This document shows, one piece after another, positions 4,490 to 12,123 of a stretch of 13,677 bases of DNA (the first letter of the stretch is position 1; each line of letters begins with the position of its first letter). This DNA is from Spirochaeta sp. (GTDB lineage Bacteria > Spirochaetota > Spirochaetia > UBA9216), in assembly GCA_003454605.1 (NCBI GenBank), contig DMKD01000214.1, forward strand, positions 1 to 13,677, written 5' to 3'. Below the pieces are notes generated by a model that saw only the letters and a list, made by a program, of their open reading frames with translations, did not search any database and was not told where the DNA came from. A program made the position numbers and the translations under genes.

Positions 4490-7438
4490 TTATTTTACTG
4501 TAATAAGCGCCCGCCCTGATTTACCATTGATTCTGATATTGAGCGGGTTATCGAATCGGACGATTCTAATAAACTCATCATCAGAAACAGCATCCATCCT
4601 GCTAAGGCTTTCAACATTAAAAATACCGTCTTCAAGTTCCGGGTTGATAGTAAGGTAACCGCAGCCCAGGGAGGTTATGTTCTGAAAGAAATGAGTTCCC
4701 TGACTGGGCTCTACCCGAAAATCTTTAGTCCCTGATTCTACTATTATTTTAGCGTGCGAAATTGCAGGCCAGGCAAGCGGAATCCCGAGCCATGGGTCGG
4801 TGGAGCCTAATCTTCCCTGAACAACAAGAAGATAGTCCTTTTCCTGTTCCGTATATTCCTTGTTGATCTCATTCAGCTGTTCGCCCATCTCTTTGGTACT
4901 TGAACGATCAAAGCATTCTGGTTTTATATATACTATGTCGGTGATATTCTGGTAGACACCGTTGCCGAGTGCTTTACAGGAATAGATCAGGGTATTGTCG
5001 GGGAGTTCTTTTTCAATCTGGGTATCAGAGTTTTCCAGATTTTCAACAATCGGTCGGATCTGAAGAAAACTGAATTCAGTCGGCTCTCCTTCAGGTGTGT
5101 CAAGATTAACCGCGAACTCTATTTCGATAGGTACATTCATTGCTTCTCTGCCGATTTTAAGCAGCCGTGAGATGATTTCGGCGAGCGGGAAGCTATTATA
5201 TTTCAGGACTCCTGCAAAGGTGAGTACTTTCCTGCCGGCCCGGCTGCTTCCGTCTCTGAGCCGATTGTTCTGGAAATCATAACTTGATACTAGTTGAGTC
5301 ATTGAGCCGTCATCTTCAGCCTTTTCAATACTCTCGGAAACCAGATAACATTTCTCAGGTTTAGCCGGGTCAAAGTGTTTTCGATCCAGATTCAGTGAGT
5401 AGAATTCCTTCTGGGTTGAGCGAAGTGCTGTCTGCGGATCCGTGAGCTGGATTATTTTCCTGGGGTAGGCCGGGCAGAACCGGAGCACTGTGCCGCCGTC
5501 TACGACTGTTTTCCCAAGTCCGAATGCTGCATCAACGATTCCATCCTCCGGTTTTTCAGGTCCAATTGGATAGAAATTGAGTGAACGGGCAACGCCTGAG
5601 ATGTTGGGGTAAAAACGGTTTTTATAGGTATTGCCGGCCACCTCCTGGATGACTACGGCCATTTTTTCCTCTTCTACAATATTATTTGTAGATTTCATAT
5701 ATAGTTTGCTGTGTTGATAATAGGTGGAAGCATAGACCGCCTTGATTGCCGTAAACAGCTCTTCTTTGCGGACTTTCAGAGATTCGTCAATGTTTGAAAG
5801 CATGTAGGTACTGTAAATACCGGCAAAGGGCTGATAATGACTGTCTTCAAGAAGACTTGATGAGCGAACGGCCAGCGGTGCTTCAATCTCTCTGAGGATA
5901 GCCTCAAGATCAGGGAGATAGCTGTCAGGTATTTCAGCTTTTAGAAAAATCTGTAAGAGCTCAGCATCATCTGTATTCTTCAGTGCTGCGTTGTGCAGAT
6001 CATTATGCAGCATGAAATCGTCAAACATTTCGGTCGTCAGTACTATGGTTCTGGGAATGGCGATATTTACATCGGGGAAATCAAGAAGGTTTTCATGTTC
6101 ATGCAGCTGCTGATTTACAAAGGCCAGACCCCGCCCCTTTCCTCCGAGAGAACCGTTTCCTATGCGTGTAAAGTAGCTGAGCTCATCAAATCTATTGCGG
6201 TCGAATTCGGCAATGACGCCCTTGCCCATGTTGGTTCTGTATGATTTTATTGAGTTTGAGATGAATTTGCGCATCCCTTTCATATCTCCGGTGTCTTCAA
6301 GCGAGATGTCTCTGATCTGTTTCGCAAGATTGAAAAGGGAACGGGCCATAAGCCACCTTGAAAAATCATTTCTTAGGACATGGTAGGAAAAGCTCGTGTC
6401 GCTGAGCTTCGCTATTCCGTACTGAAGCTCCCGAAGGTTTTTTGCAACTCCTGTTGATTCGCCCGTCATCGGTTCTTTGAAGACGAAATCTCCAAAACCG
6501 TAGTTAGTCTGGATATAGAATTCAAGATCTTTCAGCAGAGTCTTGGTGTGTTTGTCCAGGAATGCGACACCGCTGCAGTCGGAGCAGCTGTTGTAGGCTG
6601 ATCTTGAAGACTGAAGAAGAATCGGAATATTCCCGGTTTTAGAATGAATGTGTTTACAAAGTGCATATCCCGCTTCTTTATCGAGGTTGCCCTCCCGGTG
6701 AAATTCTATATCTGAGATCACTCCGAGCAGATTATCCCGATACTCATCAAAGAGAGCGATGGCCTCTTCATAGTTTCTGGCAAGCAGAATTTTAGGCCGT
6801 CCTCTCATCCTTATTGTCTGCTGCCATTCGTTCAGCCCCTCTGTCATCGCATTATGAGCCTGCCTTATGAGGGACGCGTATATTACCGGCAGATAACTTG
6901 AATAATAATGCATTGAATCTTCAACCAGTATTATACATTGTACTCCCAGTCGGCTGACATCGTACTCTGCGTTCATCTTGTCTTCGAGAAGTTTGACCAT
7001 CGCCAGCATTGTATTTGCATTGCCCTGCCATGAGAATACGTAATCTAAAGCTCTCAGTTCTTTGATTCTGAGAATTCTCATAGTTTCCTTTGTAGATACA
7101 GGGCTGAGAAGAATAACCGGTTTGTGAGGATAATCAGATTTGATCCTTTCAGCGAGGTCTTCAGCAGAACTTCCACCCACGCTTAACATCACAATAATAA
7201 GATCATAATTTTTTTCCGTTAGAAGTCTGAGCGCTCCGTCGGACGATGATATATGGGTGAACTTAGGGGGATACCTCAAACTCAGGGAGACATACTCCTG
7301 AAACAGCAGCTCATCTATCCTGCCGTCGCTTTCCAGCATGAAGTGATCGTAGTCACTGCAGACTATAAGAATTTCACTGATTCTGCATGACATTAAATTT
7401 TCAAATGGAAAATTCTCTGAGAGTGACGGTTTATTCAT
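4490..7438 (-). CDS. Receiver-like domains fused to a PEP/pyruvate-binding (PPDK N-terminal, ATP-grasp) domain
   Basis: A 982-residue cytoplasmic protein. Residues about 20-155 are a degenerate receiver: the acceptor strand reads DLIIVMLSVGG with no Asp. Residues about 167-310 are a second receiver that keeps every active-site position: E173/D174 (ILVEDS), acceptor D243 (VISDIEF), S277/S278 (LLQSS) and K296 (FLDKH). Residues about 415-800 match the PPDK/PEP-synthase ATP-binding domain: GNGSLGGKGRGLAF (427-440), PLAVRSSSLLEDS (521-533), FAGIYST (538-544), GLGKTVVDGG (640-649) and FLQIRPIVE (791-799). The PEP-binding TIM barrel is absent. The last 170 residues (VQGRLGSTDPWLGIPLAW; SQGTHFFQNITS) only loosely recall the swivelling His domain. 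It is therefore not a PEP synthase or PPDK; relatives are annotated only as PEP/pyruvate-binding proteins. Function is unknown; a phospho-signal-controlled phosphotransferase is inference. The start is uncertain: M1 lacks a ribosome site, and M16 (ATG 7391-7393) is the alternative. Confidence 0.85.
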   Translation of the reverse strand: MNKPSLSENFPFENLMSCRISEILIVCSDYDHFMLESDGRIDELLFQEYVSLSLRYPPKFTHISSSDGALRLLTEKNYDLIIVMLSVGGSSAEDLAERIKSDYPHKPVILLSPVSTKETMRILRIKELRALDYVFSWQGNANTMLAMVKLLEDKMNAEYDVSRLGVQCIILVEDSMHYYSSYLPVIYASLIRQAHNAMTEGLNEWQQTIRMRGRPKILLARNYEEAIALFDEYRDNLLGVISDIEFHREGNLDKEAGYALCKHIHSKTGNIPILLQSSRSAYNSCSDCSGVAFLDKHTKTLLKDLEFYIQTNYGFGDFVFKEPMTGESTGVAKNLRELQYGIAKLSDTSFSYHVLRNDFSRWLMARSLFNLAKQIRDISLEDTGDMKGMRKFISNSIKSYRTNMGKGVIAEFDRNRFDELSYFTRIGNGSLGGKGRGLAFVNQQLHEHENLLDFPDVNIAIPRTIVLTTEMFDDFMLHNDLHNAALKNTDDAELLQIFLKAEIPDSYLPDLEAILREIEAPLAVRSSSLLEDSHYQPFAGIYSTYMLSNIDESLKVRKEELFTAIKAVYASTYYQHSKLYMKSTNNIVEEEKMAVVIQEVAGNTYKNRFYPNISGVARSLNFYPIGPEKPEDGIVDAAFGLGKTVVDGGTVLRFCPAYPRKIIQLTDPQTALRSTQKEFYSLNLDRKHFDPAKPEKCYLVSESIEKAEDDGSMTQLVSSYDFQNNRLRDGSSRAGRKVLTFAGVLKYNSFPLAEIISRLLKIGREAMNVPIEIEFAVNLDTPEGEPTEFSFLQIRPIVENLENSDTQIEKELPDNTLIYSCKALGNGVYQNITDIVYIKPECFDRSSTKEMGEQLNEINKEYTEQEKDYLLVVQGRLGSTDPWLGIPLAWPAISHAKIIVESGTKDFRVEPSQGTHFFQNITSLGCGYLTINPELEDGIFNVESLSRMDAVSDDEFIRIVRFDNPLNIRINGKSGRALITVK

Positions 7439-7443
7439 GGGTT

Positions 7444-7472
7444 ATTATTGCTCAATTTCAGTTGAATGACAA
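7444..7472 (-). promoter_or_regulatory. Promoter for the receiver/ATP-grasp gene
   Basis: On the minus strand, TTGTCA (7467-7472, 5/6) and AATAAT (7444-7449, 5/6) are 17 bp apart, a good sigma-70-type promoter. Only 5 nt (7439-7443) separate the -10 from the ATG at 7436-7438, so transcription should begin on or next to the start codon. No Shine-Dalgarno sequence is present, which fits a leaderless mRNA. Confidence 0.6.
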
Positions 7473-7494
7473 GGATTTGAAGATCGTAATATTT

Positions 7495-7530
7495 CTCTGA
7501 TGTGATACTAAAGATAGAGTTAAATCAGAG
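7495..7530. repeat. Inverted repeat midway between divergent promoters
   Basis: CTCTGAT (7495-7501) and ATCAGAG (7524-7530) form perfect 7 bp arms 22 bp apart. They lie about 20 bp from the -35 boxes of both the leftward ATP-grasp gene promoter and the rightward gdhA promoter. This may be a binding site for a regulator acting on both. Chance occurrence cannot be excluded. Confidence 0.3.
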
Positions 7531-7549
7531 GGATGAAGTGGAAAGCGTA

Positions 7550-7578
7550 TTGACTCCTGACTTTAATGGGCGTACTGT
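7550..7578 (+). promoter_or_regulatory. Promoter of gdhA
   Basis: TTGACT (7550-7555, 5/6) is followed after 17 bp by TACTGT (7573-7578, 3/6). Transcription would start near 7585, giving a short leader of about 25 nt that holds the strong ribosome site GGAGG (7599-7603), 5 nt before the gdhA ATG. The -35 and spacing are good and the -10 is weak, suggesting a need for an activator. Confidence 0.5.
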
Positions 7579-7608
7579 AGCGGCATATCTGTATTTACGG
7601 AGGTACAA

Positions 7609-8946
7609 ATGTACGACCGACAAAGTTTTATATCCGAACTGGAAAAAAGAAATCCAGGCGAACCGGAATTTATCCAGGCAGTCAGCGAAGTGCTGGAATC
7701 GGTGATCGACGTAGTGAATGATGATCCCGAATACCTGAATGCAAACATTCTTGAGCGAATCACGGAACCCGATCGTGTTTTCATGTTCAAGGTAGAATGG
7801 GAAAATGATGAGGGCGAGGTATGTGTAAACAAAGGCTACCGCGTTCAGTTTAACAACAGCATAGGTCCCTATAAGGGAGGCCTCCGGTTTCATCCGAGCG
7901 TCACACTCAGTACGATGAAATTTCTTGCTTTTGAACAGATATTCAAAAACAGTCTTACCACCCTGCCCATGGGAGGCGGAAAAGGCGGTTCTGATTTTAA
8001 TGCAAAAGGGAAATCGGATACCGAAATCCTTCGCTTCTGCCGATCATTTATGACCGAACTTCAAAAGTATATCGGACCGGAGACTGATGTCCCCGCCGGA
8101 GACATAGGTGTGGGCAGTCGGGAGATAGGATATTTATATGGTCAGTATAAGCGGCTTCGCGACGAAAACAGCGGTGTACTAACCGGAAAAGGAAGAAACT
8201 GGGGTGGTTCTCTGATTAGACCTGAAGCAACAGGCTATGGAGCAATATATTTTGCTGATGAGGTTGTGAAAGCGCAAAATGAAACTCTGAACGGCAAGAC
8301 TATAGCAGTCTCAGGTTTCGGTAATGTAGCCTGGGGCGCTTGTATCAAGGCCACCGAACTCGGCGCAAAGGTCGTCGCTATTTCCGGACCCGACGGTTAT
8401 GTCTATGACAAGGCCGGGGTTTCTACAAAGGAAAAGTGGGATTACATGCTCGAACTCAGAGCTTCCAATAATGATGTTGTTCAGCCCTATGCCGAACGTT
8501 TTGGTGCGGAATTCTTTCCCGGTAAAAAACCCTGGGAACTCAAGGTCGATATTGCCTGCCCTTGTGCATTTCAGAACGAACTGAATCGTGCCGATGCAGA
8601 AGCGCTGATTAAATCGGGAGTACAGTATGTGGTTGAAACATCAAATATGGGCTGTACTACCGATGCTGTTAATCTCTTTTTAAACAAGAAGATCCCCTTC
8701 GGCCCGGGAAAGGCTGTAAATGCCGGCGGTGTTGCGGTTTCCGGTCTTGAGATGTCTCAGAACTCGCTTAAATACTCCTGGGAAGCGGAAGAGGTTGATG
8801 CCAAACTGAAAAGAATTATGAAGGATATTCATGAAGCCTGCGTAACTGACGGAACTGACGCCGGCGGATACATAAACTATGTGAAGGGTGCGAATATTGC
8901 AGGTTTCCGCAAGGTTGCCGATTCAATGCTTGATCTTGGATATTAA
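7609..8946 (+). CDS. gdhA: NADP-type glutamate dehydrogenase
   Basis: Catalyses 2-oxoglutarate + NH4+ + NAD(P)H to glutamate, the direct route of ammonium assimilation, as a cytoplasmic hexamer. The 445 residues match the bacterial 50 kDa class (about 445-450). Motifs: GPYKGGLRFHPSV (86-98, substrate lysine K89), MGGGKGGSDFNAKGKSD (121-137, catalytic K125), GPETDVPAGDIGVGSREIGY (156-175, catalytic D165), LIRPEATGYG (202-211) and the dinucleotide fold SGFGNVAWG (235-243) followed by VVAISGPDGYVYD (255-267). The residues after the second strand (SGPDG) and overall similarity to the enteric-type enzyme favour NADPH, so a biosynthetic role is likely; cofactor choice is inferred. GGAGG at 5 nt spacing supports this start. 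It is monocistronic: its own promoter precedes it and a strong terminator follows. Confidence 0.96.
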   Translation: MYDRQSFISELEKRNPGEPEFIQAVSEVLESVIDVVNDDPEYLNANILERITEPDRVFMFKVEWENDEGEVCVNKGYRVQFNNSIGPYKGGLRFHPSVTLSTMKFLAFEQIFKNSLTTLPMGGGKGGSDFNAKGKSDTEILRFCRSFMTELQKYIGPETDVPAGDIGVGSREIGYLYGQYKRLRDENSGVLTGKGRNWGGSLIRPEATGYGAIYFADEVVKAQNETLNGKTIAVSGFGNVAWGACIKATELGAKVVAISGPDGYVYDKAGVSTKEKWDYMLELRASNNDVVQPYAERFGAEFFPGKKPWELKVDIACPCAFQNELNRADAEALIKSGVQYVVETSNMGCTTDAVNLFLNKKIPFGPGKAVNAGGVAVSGLEMSQNSLKYSWEAEEVDAKLKRIMKDIHEACVTDGTDAGGYINYVKGANIAGFRKVADSMLDLGY

Positions 8947-8966
8947 TCCCTATAAAGTTCAAAAGC

Positions 8967-8991
8967 AGGCCGGTTTTTACCGGCCTTTTTC
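8967..8991 (+). terminator. Intrinsic terminator of gdhA
   Basis: AGGCCGGT (8967-8974) pairs perfectly with ACCGGCCT (8979-8986) around a TTTT loop, an 8 bp GC-rich stem followed by TTTTC and further T residues. It lies 20 bp after the gdhA stop and separates it from the trp operon. Confidence 0.9.
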
Positions 8992-9016
8992 TTTGCCTTA
9001 AAACCCGAGTACTCCC

Positions 9017-9045
9017 TTGACACTTCCGGTGTTTCTGTTTATAGT
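9017..9045 (+). promoter_or_regulatory. Promoter of the trp operon
   Basis: TTGACA (9017-9022, perfect) and TATAGT (9040-9045, 5/6) are 17 bp apart, an almost consensus sigma-70 promoter. Transcription should start near 9052, leaving a leader of about 43 nt. That is too short for a classical leader-peptide attenuator, and no Trp-rich mini-ORF is visible. The TTG of this -35 box is an apparent, false upstream start for trpE. Confidence 0.85.
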
Positions 9046-9056
9046 AACGTTACTAT
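9041..9056. promoter_or_regulatory. Palindromic candidate operator overlapping the trp promoter
   Basis: ATAGTAACGTTACTAT is a perfect 16 bp palindrome covering most of the -10 box and the predicted start point, where a repressor would block RNA polymerase. Half-site letters TAGT/ACTA recall the E. coli TrpR operator, but the spacing between them differs (6 bp here, 2 bp there). TrpR-like control is therefore only a suggestion. No regulator gene is in view. Confidence 0.6.
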
Positions 9057-9094
9057 TTGTAGAAACGGTGGTTGTCCACCAACAGGAGATCTTG

Positions 9095-10495
9095 ATGAGT
9101 TCAAATCATCTTGTAAAGAAAATCCCCGGTGAAAAATTCACACCCTTTGCACTTGCCTGTAAGTTAAAGGCAGTCGCAATACTTGAGTCTTCCTCATTGA
9201 GCAAAGGCCGTGCGCGATACTCGCTGCTGCTCCTTAATGAGGCATTCAGAATGGTGCAGAACGATGCAGTTACATATCTTGTCACTAAAGACGGACGCAG
9301 GAAGAAGATCGTTAACGGCGGGCGCGACATTTTAGATGCTGTTAAGCGGTTTGCCCTCTTTCATAAGGATGTCGAACATGATTTTCCCTTTCCTGCGGGC
9401 GGTATTGGGTTTCTCTCATTTGAATTCGCCCGTTTTTGCGACGACATCAAGTTCGTAGAGCGCAATGATGCATTAGGACTGCCCGATGCGGCATTTATAT
9501 TCGGCAGTTCATTTCTAATCTTTGATCACTATACCGATGAAATCTATATTCTTGCTCTTAACTATCCGGGATATAAAATCGATCTCGAATATGAGCTTGA
9601 AAAGATTGAAAAGAAAATCTTTGATCTCAACTTCAACTACATGGCTGATCCTCCTGAGGTAGCCCCCGCGGTGATGCTGAACAATGATGAAGTTGCCGAG
9701 AAATATAAGAAAAATGTTGCCCTCATTCGTGATGAGGTTATCAAGGGGAATTTGCTGCAGGGAGTACCGTCGCGAAGGCTCGAGATTAAAACCGAAATAG
9801 AAGCCATCGACGCCTACCGCAGCCTAAGAACCGCCAATCCTTCACCCTATCTTGTTTATCTTGATTTTGGTGATTACCAGCTTTACGGTGCGTCACCCGA
9901 GGTCCATGTGAAGGTGAAAAACGGCAAAGTGATTGTTCGCCCGATTGCAGGGACCAGGCGGCGCGGTAAGAATGAAGCAGAAGATATTGCACTTGCAGAC
10001 GAGCTTCTTGCAGATCCCAAGGAAAGAGCTGAGCATTTGATGCTGATAGATCTCGCACGTAATGATCTAGGCAGGGTTTGTAAAATCGGAACCGTGAATG
10101 TCACCGAGTATATGATAATAGAAAAGTATTCAAAGGTGATGCATATCGTATCACAGGTTGAAGGAGAGCTGTGTGATGATTGCGACAGCACAGATGCAGT
10201 CAGAGCCACCTTCCCGGCCGGAACGGTGAGCGGAGCACCCAAGATACAGGCTATAGAGACAATTTCAAAGATAGAGAGCTGTAACCGCGGTTTTTACGCA
10301 GGTCTGGTCGGTTACATGGATGCAACAGGCGATCTCGATACTTGTATCACTATCCGCAGCGGGCTTAAGAAGCACGACAAACTCTACCTGCAAGCCGGCG
10401 GCGGAGTCGTTTATGATTCTACTCCCGAGCGTGAATTAGAAGAAACAAACGAAAAGCTCAGAGCCGCGACCCTTGCCGCCGGCATCGAGGTATAG
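9095..10495 (+). CDS. trpE: Anthranilate synthase component I
   Basis: Makes anthranilate from chorismate using ammonia delivered by the TrpG glutaminase, encoded as the first domain of the next gene. The start is ATG 9095 (MSSNHLVKKI), with AGGAG (9084-9088) 6 nt before it. The longer TTG reading from 9017 begins in the promoter -35 and is rejected. This gives 466 residues. ILESS (29-33) and RYSLLLLNEAF (41-51) match the tryptophan feedback-inhibition site. The chorismate-binding domain shows PIAGTRRRGKNEAED (about 283-297), EHLMLIDLARND (313-324), FPAGTVSGAPKIQAIE (about 371-386) and GGGVVYDSTPERE near the end. PIAGT and the feedback motif favour TrpE over PabB, as does the operon. It is followed by trpGD after 11 bp, with AGGAG directly behind its own TAG. 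Confidence 0.96.
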   Translation: MSSNHLVKKIPGEKFTPFALACKLKAVAILESSSLSKGRARYSLLLLNEAFRMVQNDAVTYLVTKDGRRKKIVNGGRDILDAVKRFALFHKDVEHDFPFPAGGIGFLSFEFARFCDDIKFVERNDALGLPDAAFIFGSSFLIFDHYTDEIYILALNYPGYKIDLEYELEKIEKKIFDLNFNYMADPPEVAPAVMLNNDEVAEKYKKNVALIRDEVIKGNLLQGVPSRRLEIKTEIEAIDAYRSLRTANPSPYLVYLDFGDYQLYGASPEVHVKVKNGKVIVRPIAGTRRRGKNEAEDIALADELLADPKERAEHLMLIDLARNDLGRVCKIGTVNVTEYMIIEKYSKVMHIVSQVEGELCDDCDSTDAVRATFPAGTVSGAPKIQAIETISKIESCNRGFYAGLVGYMDATGDLDTCITIRSGLKKHDKLYLQAGGGVVYDSTPERELEETNEKLRAATLAAGIEV

Positions 10496-10506
10496 AGGAG
10501 AAGCTG

Positions 10507-12123
10507 ATGATTGCAATAATCGATAACTATGATTCGTTTACATACAACATCTTTCAGGAGGTTTCGGAGCTTACTGATGAAGAGGTAAATGTCTATCGTA
10601 ACGATAAGATAAGCCTTGCACAGCTGAAGGAGCTGAACCTCTCAAAGATTATAATATCACCGGGTCCTGGCACTCCTGCTGATGCAGGAATTTCAATTGA
10701 AGTTATCAGGGCCTTCAGCGGGAAGGTTCCGATTCTCGGCGTTTGTCTTGGGCATCAGGCGATAGCTGAAGCCTTCGGCGGAAGGATTGTTCAGGCAGGC
10801 AATATCGTACACGGGAAGGTTGAAAAGATTAAGCTTGACGGAAGGGGGTTGTTCCGAAATCTTGCGTCTGAGGCAGAGTTTACCCGTTACCATTCACTCG
10901 CAGCTGAGCGTTCTAGTCTTCCGGAATGCCTGGAAATTACAGCCGAGAGTTTTGACGGTGAGATAATGGGGGTCAGGCATAAGGATCTGATTGTTGAAGG
11001 AGTACAGTTCCATCCCGAATCTATCGGCTGTATTGAGTCTGGAAGGACTATCTTAAAGAATTTTCTCCGCTACAAACGGGAACCGCTTGATAAAAAGGGA
11101 ATGCTTAACAAACTTCAGGAAAAAGGACATTTAAGCTTTGATGAAGCGGCTGATTTTATGGATGAGCTTACAGAGGGCGCTCTCAGCCCTGTATTTACTT
11201 CTTCCATTCTTACTGCATTGAACTGCAAGGGGATTACGGCTGAGGAAATTGCAGGATGCGCGTCGGTGCTGAAGAAGAAAAAACTGCTGATTAAAACCAC
11301 ATCTCCGTCACTCGATACCTGCGGTACCGGAGGAGACGGAATGCATACCTTCAATATTTCATCGCTGTCTGCGCTTATTGCCTCGGCCTGCGGAGCAAAA
11401 GTCGCGAAACACGGCAACAGGGCAGTGAGCTCAAAGAGCGGCAGTGCGGATTTCTATGCCGAGCTCGGCATCAACTATAATCTCACTCCTGCGCAGTCCG
11501 AACAGATGCTTGAAGAGGAGGGTTTTGTTTTCATGTTTGCTCCTATCTTCCACGGTGCAATGCGCCATGCCGGACCTGTCCGTGCCGAGCTGGGGGTGAA
11601 GACTATAATGAACCTCTTAGGGCCGTTGGTAAATCCTGCGGAAGCCGATTATCAGATTATCGGTGTCTATTCCAAAGAGCTTTGCCCTGTAATGGCGAGG
11701 GCGGCAAAGATGACCGGAGTGAAAAGGGTGATGGTTGTGCACAGTGAAGACGGGCTTGATGAGCTGTCTCCTGCGGCTCCTGCCCGGGTTTTCATGATTG
11801 ACGAGAATGATGATGAATCAGATATGCTCTTTGATCCGGCTGAAGTCGGATGCGGCGGATTCGTGACGTCTGAACTCATCGGCGGCAGCGGTTCAGAGAA
11901 TGCGGCAACTGCGTTGCGGATAATTGAGGGTGGTGGGCCGGAAGCGATTAAAACAGCCTGTGTTCTGAATGCAGGGGCTGCACTTATGGCCGCAGACATT
12001 GCAGAAACAATTGCTGAAGGTTGTGTAAAGGCGGGGCAGGTACTCGAATCAGGTGCTGTGAAGGCCAAACTCGCCGCGGTTGTAAAGAAATCTCAACAAT
12101 TGGGATGCAGCAATGTCGGTTGA
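10507..12123 (+). CDS. trpGD: Fused anthranilate synthase glutaminase (TrpG) and anthranilate phosphoribosyltransferase (TrpD)
   Basis: A bifunctional 538-residue protein. Residues 1-about 195 are a class I glutamine amidotransferase: IIDNYDSFTYN (4-14), SPGPGTP (51-57), nucleophile C80 in GVCLGHQ, and H169/E171 in VQFHPES, an intact triad. It feeds ammonia to TrpE. Residues about 199-538 are TrpD, which joins anthranilate to PRPP: CGTGGDG (272-278, PRPP loop), NISSLSA, KHGNRAVSSKSGSAD (301-315) and GPVRAELGVKTIMNLLGPLVNPA. The join comes just before MLNKLQEKG, with almost no linker. The segment before the PRPP loop (LKKKKLLIKTTSPS) is more basic than usual. The start is ATG, 6 nt after AGGAG (10496-10500). 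The 3' end overlaps trpCF by 11 bp. The fusion is also found in enterobacteria. Confidence 0.96.
   Translation: MIAIIDNYDSFTYNIFQEVSELTDEEVNVYRNDKISLAQLKELNLSKIIISPGPGTPADAGISIEVIRAFSGKVPILGVCLGHQAIAEAFGGRIVQAGNIVHGKVEKIKLDGRGLFRNLASEAEFTRYHSLAAERSSLPECLEITAESFDGEIMGVRHKDLIVEGVQFHPESIGCIESGRTILKNFLRYKREPLDKKGMLNKLQEKGHLSFDEAADFMDELTEGALSPVFTSSILTALNCKGITAEEIAGCASVLKKKKLLIKTTSPSLDTCGTGGDGMHTFNISSLSALIASACGAKVAKHGNRAVSSKSGSADFYAELGINYNLTPAQSEQMLEEEGFVFMFAPIFHGAMRHAGPVRAELGVKTIMNLLGPLVNPAEADYQIIGVYSKELCPVMARAAKMTGVKRVMVVHSEDGLDELSPAAPARVFMIDENDDESDMLFDPAEVGCGGFVTSELIGGSGSENAATALRIIEGGGPEAIKTACVLNAGAALMAADIAETIAEGCVKAGQVLESGAVKAKLAAVVKKSQQLGCSNVG

Noticed and set aside
9067..9080. GGTGG-TTGT-CCACC hairpin before the trpE ribosome site, as a possible attenuator
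   Set aside because: It has only a 5 bp stem, no U-run, no alternative pairing and no leader peptide with Trp codons. It is too slight to call.
9017..9094. N-terminal extension of TrpE starting at TTG 9017, with a hydrophobic signal-anchor-like stretch
   Set aside because: The TTG is the start of the TTGACA -35 box, the stretch includes the -10 box and the palindrome, and ATG 9095 has an AGGAG site at proper spacing. The hydrophobic peptide is an artefact.
11115..12068. Ser/Pro/Ala-rich minus-strand open frames opposite trpGD
   Set aside because: They are composition shadows of the trpD coding strand, and every conserved motif is on the plus strand.
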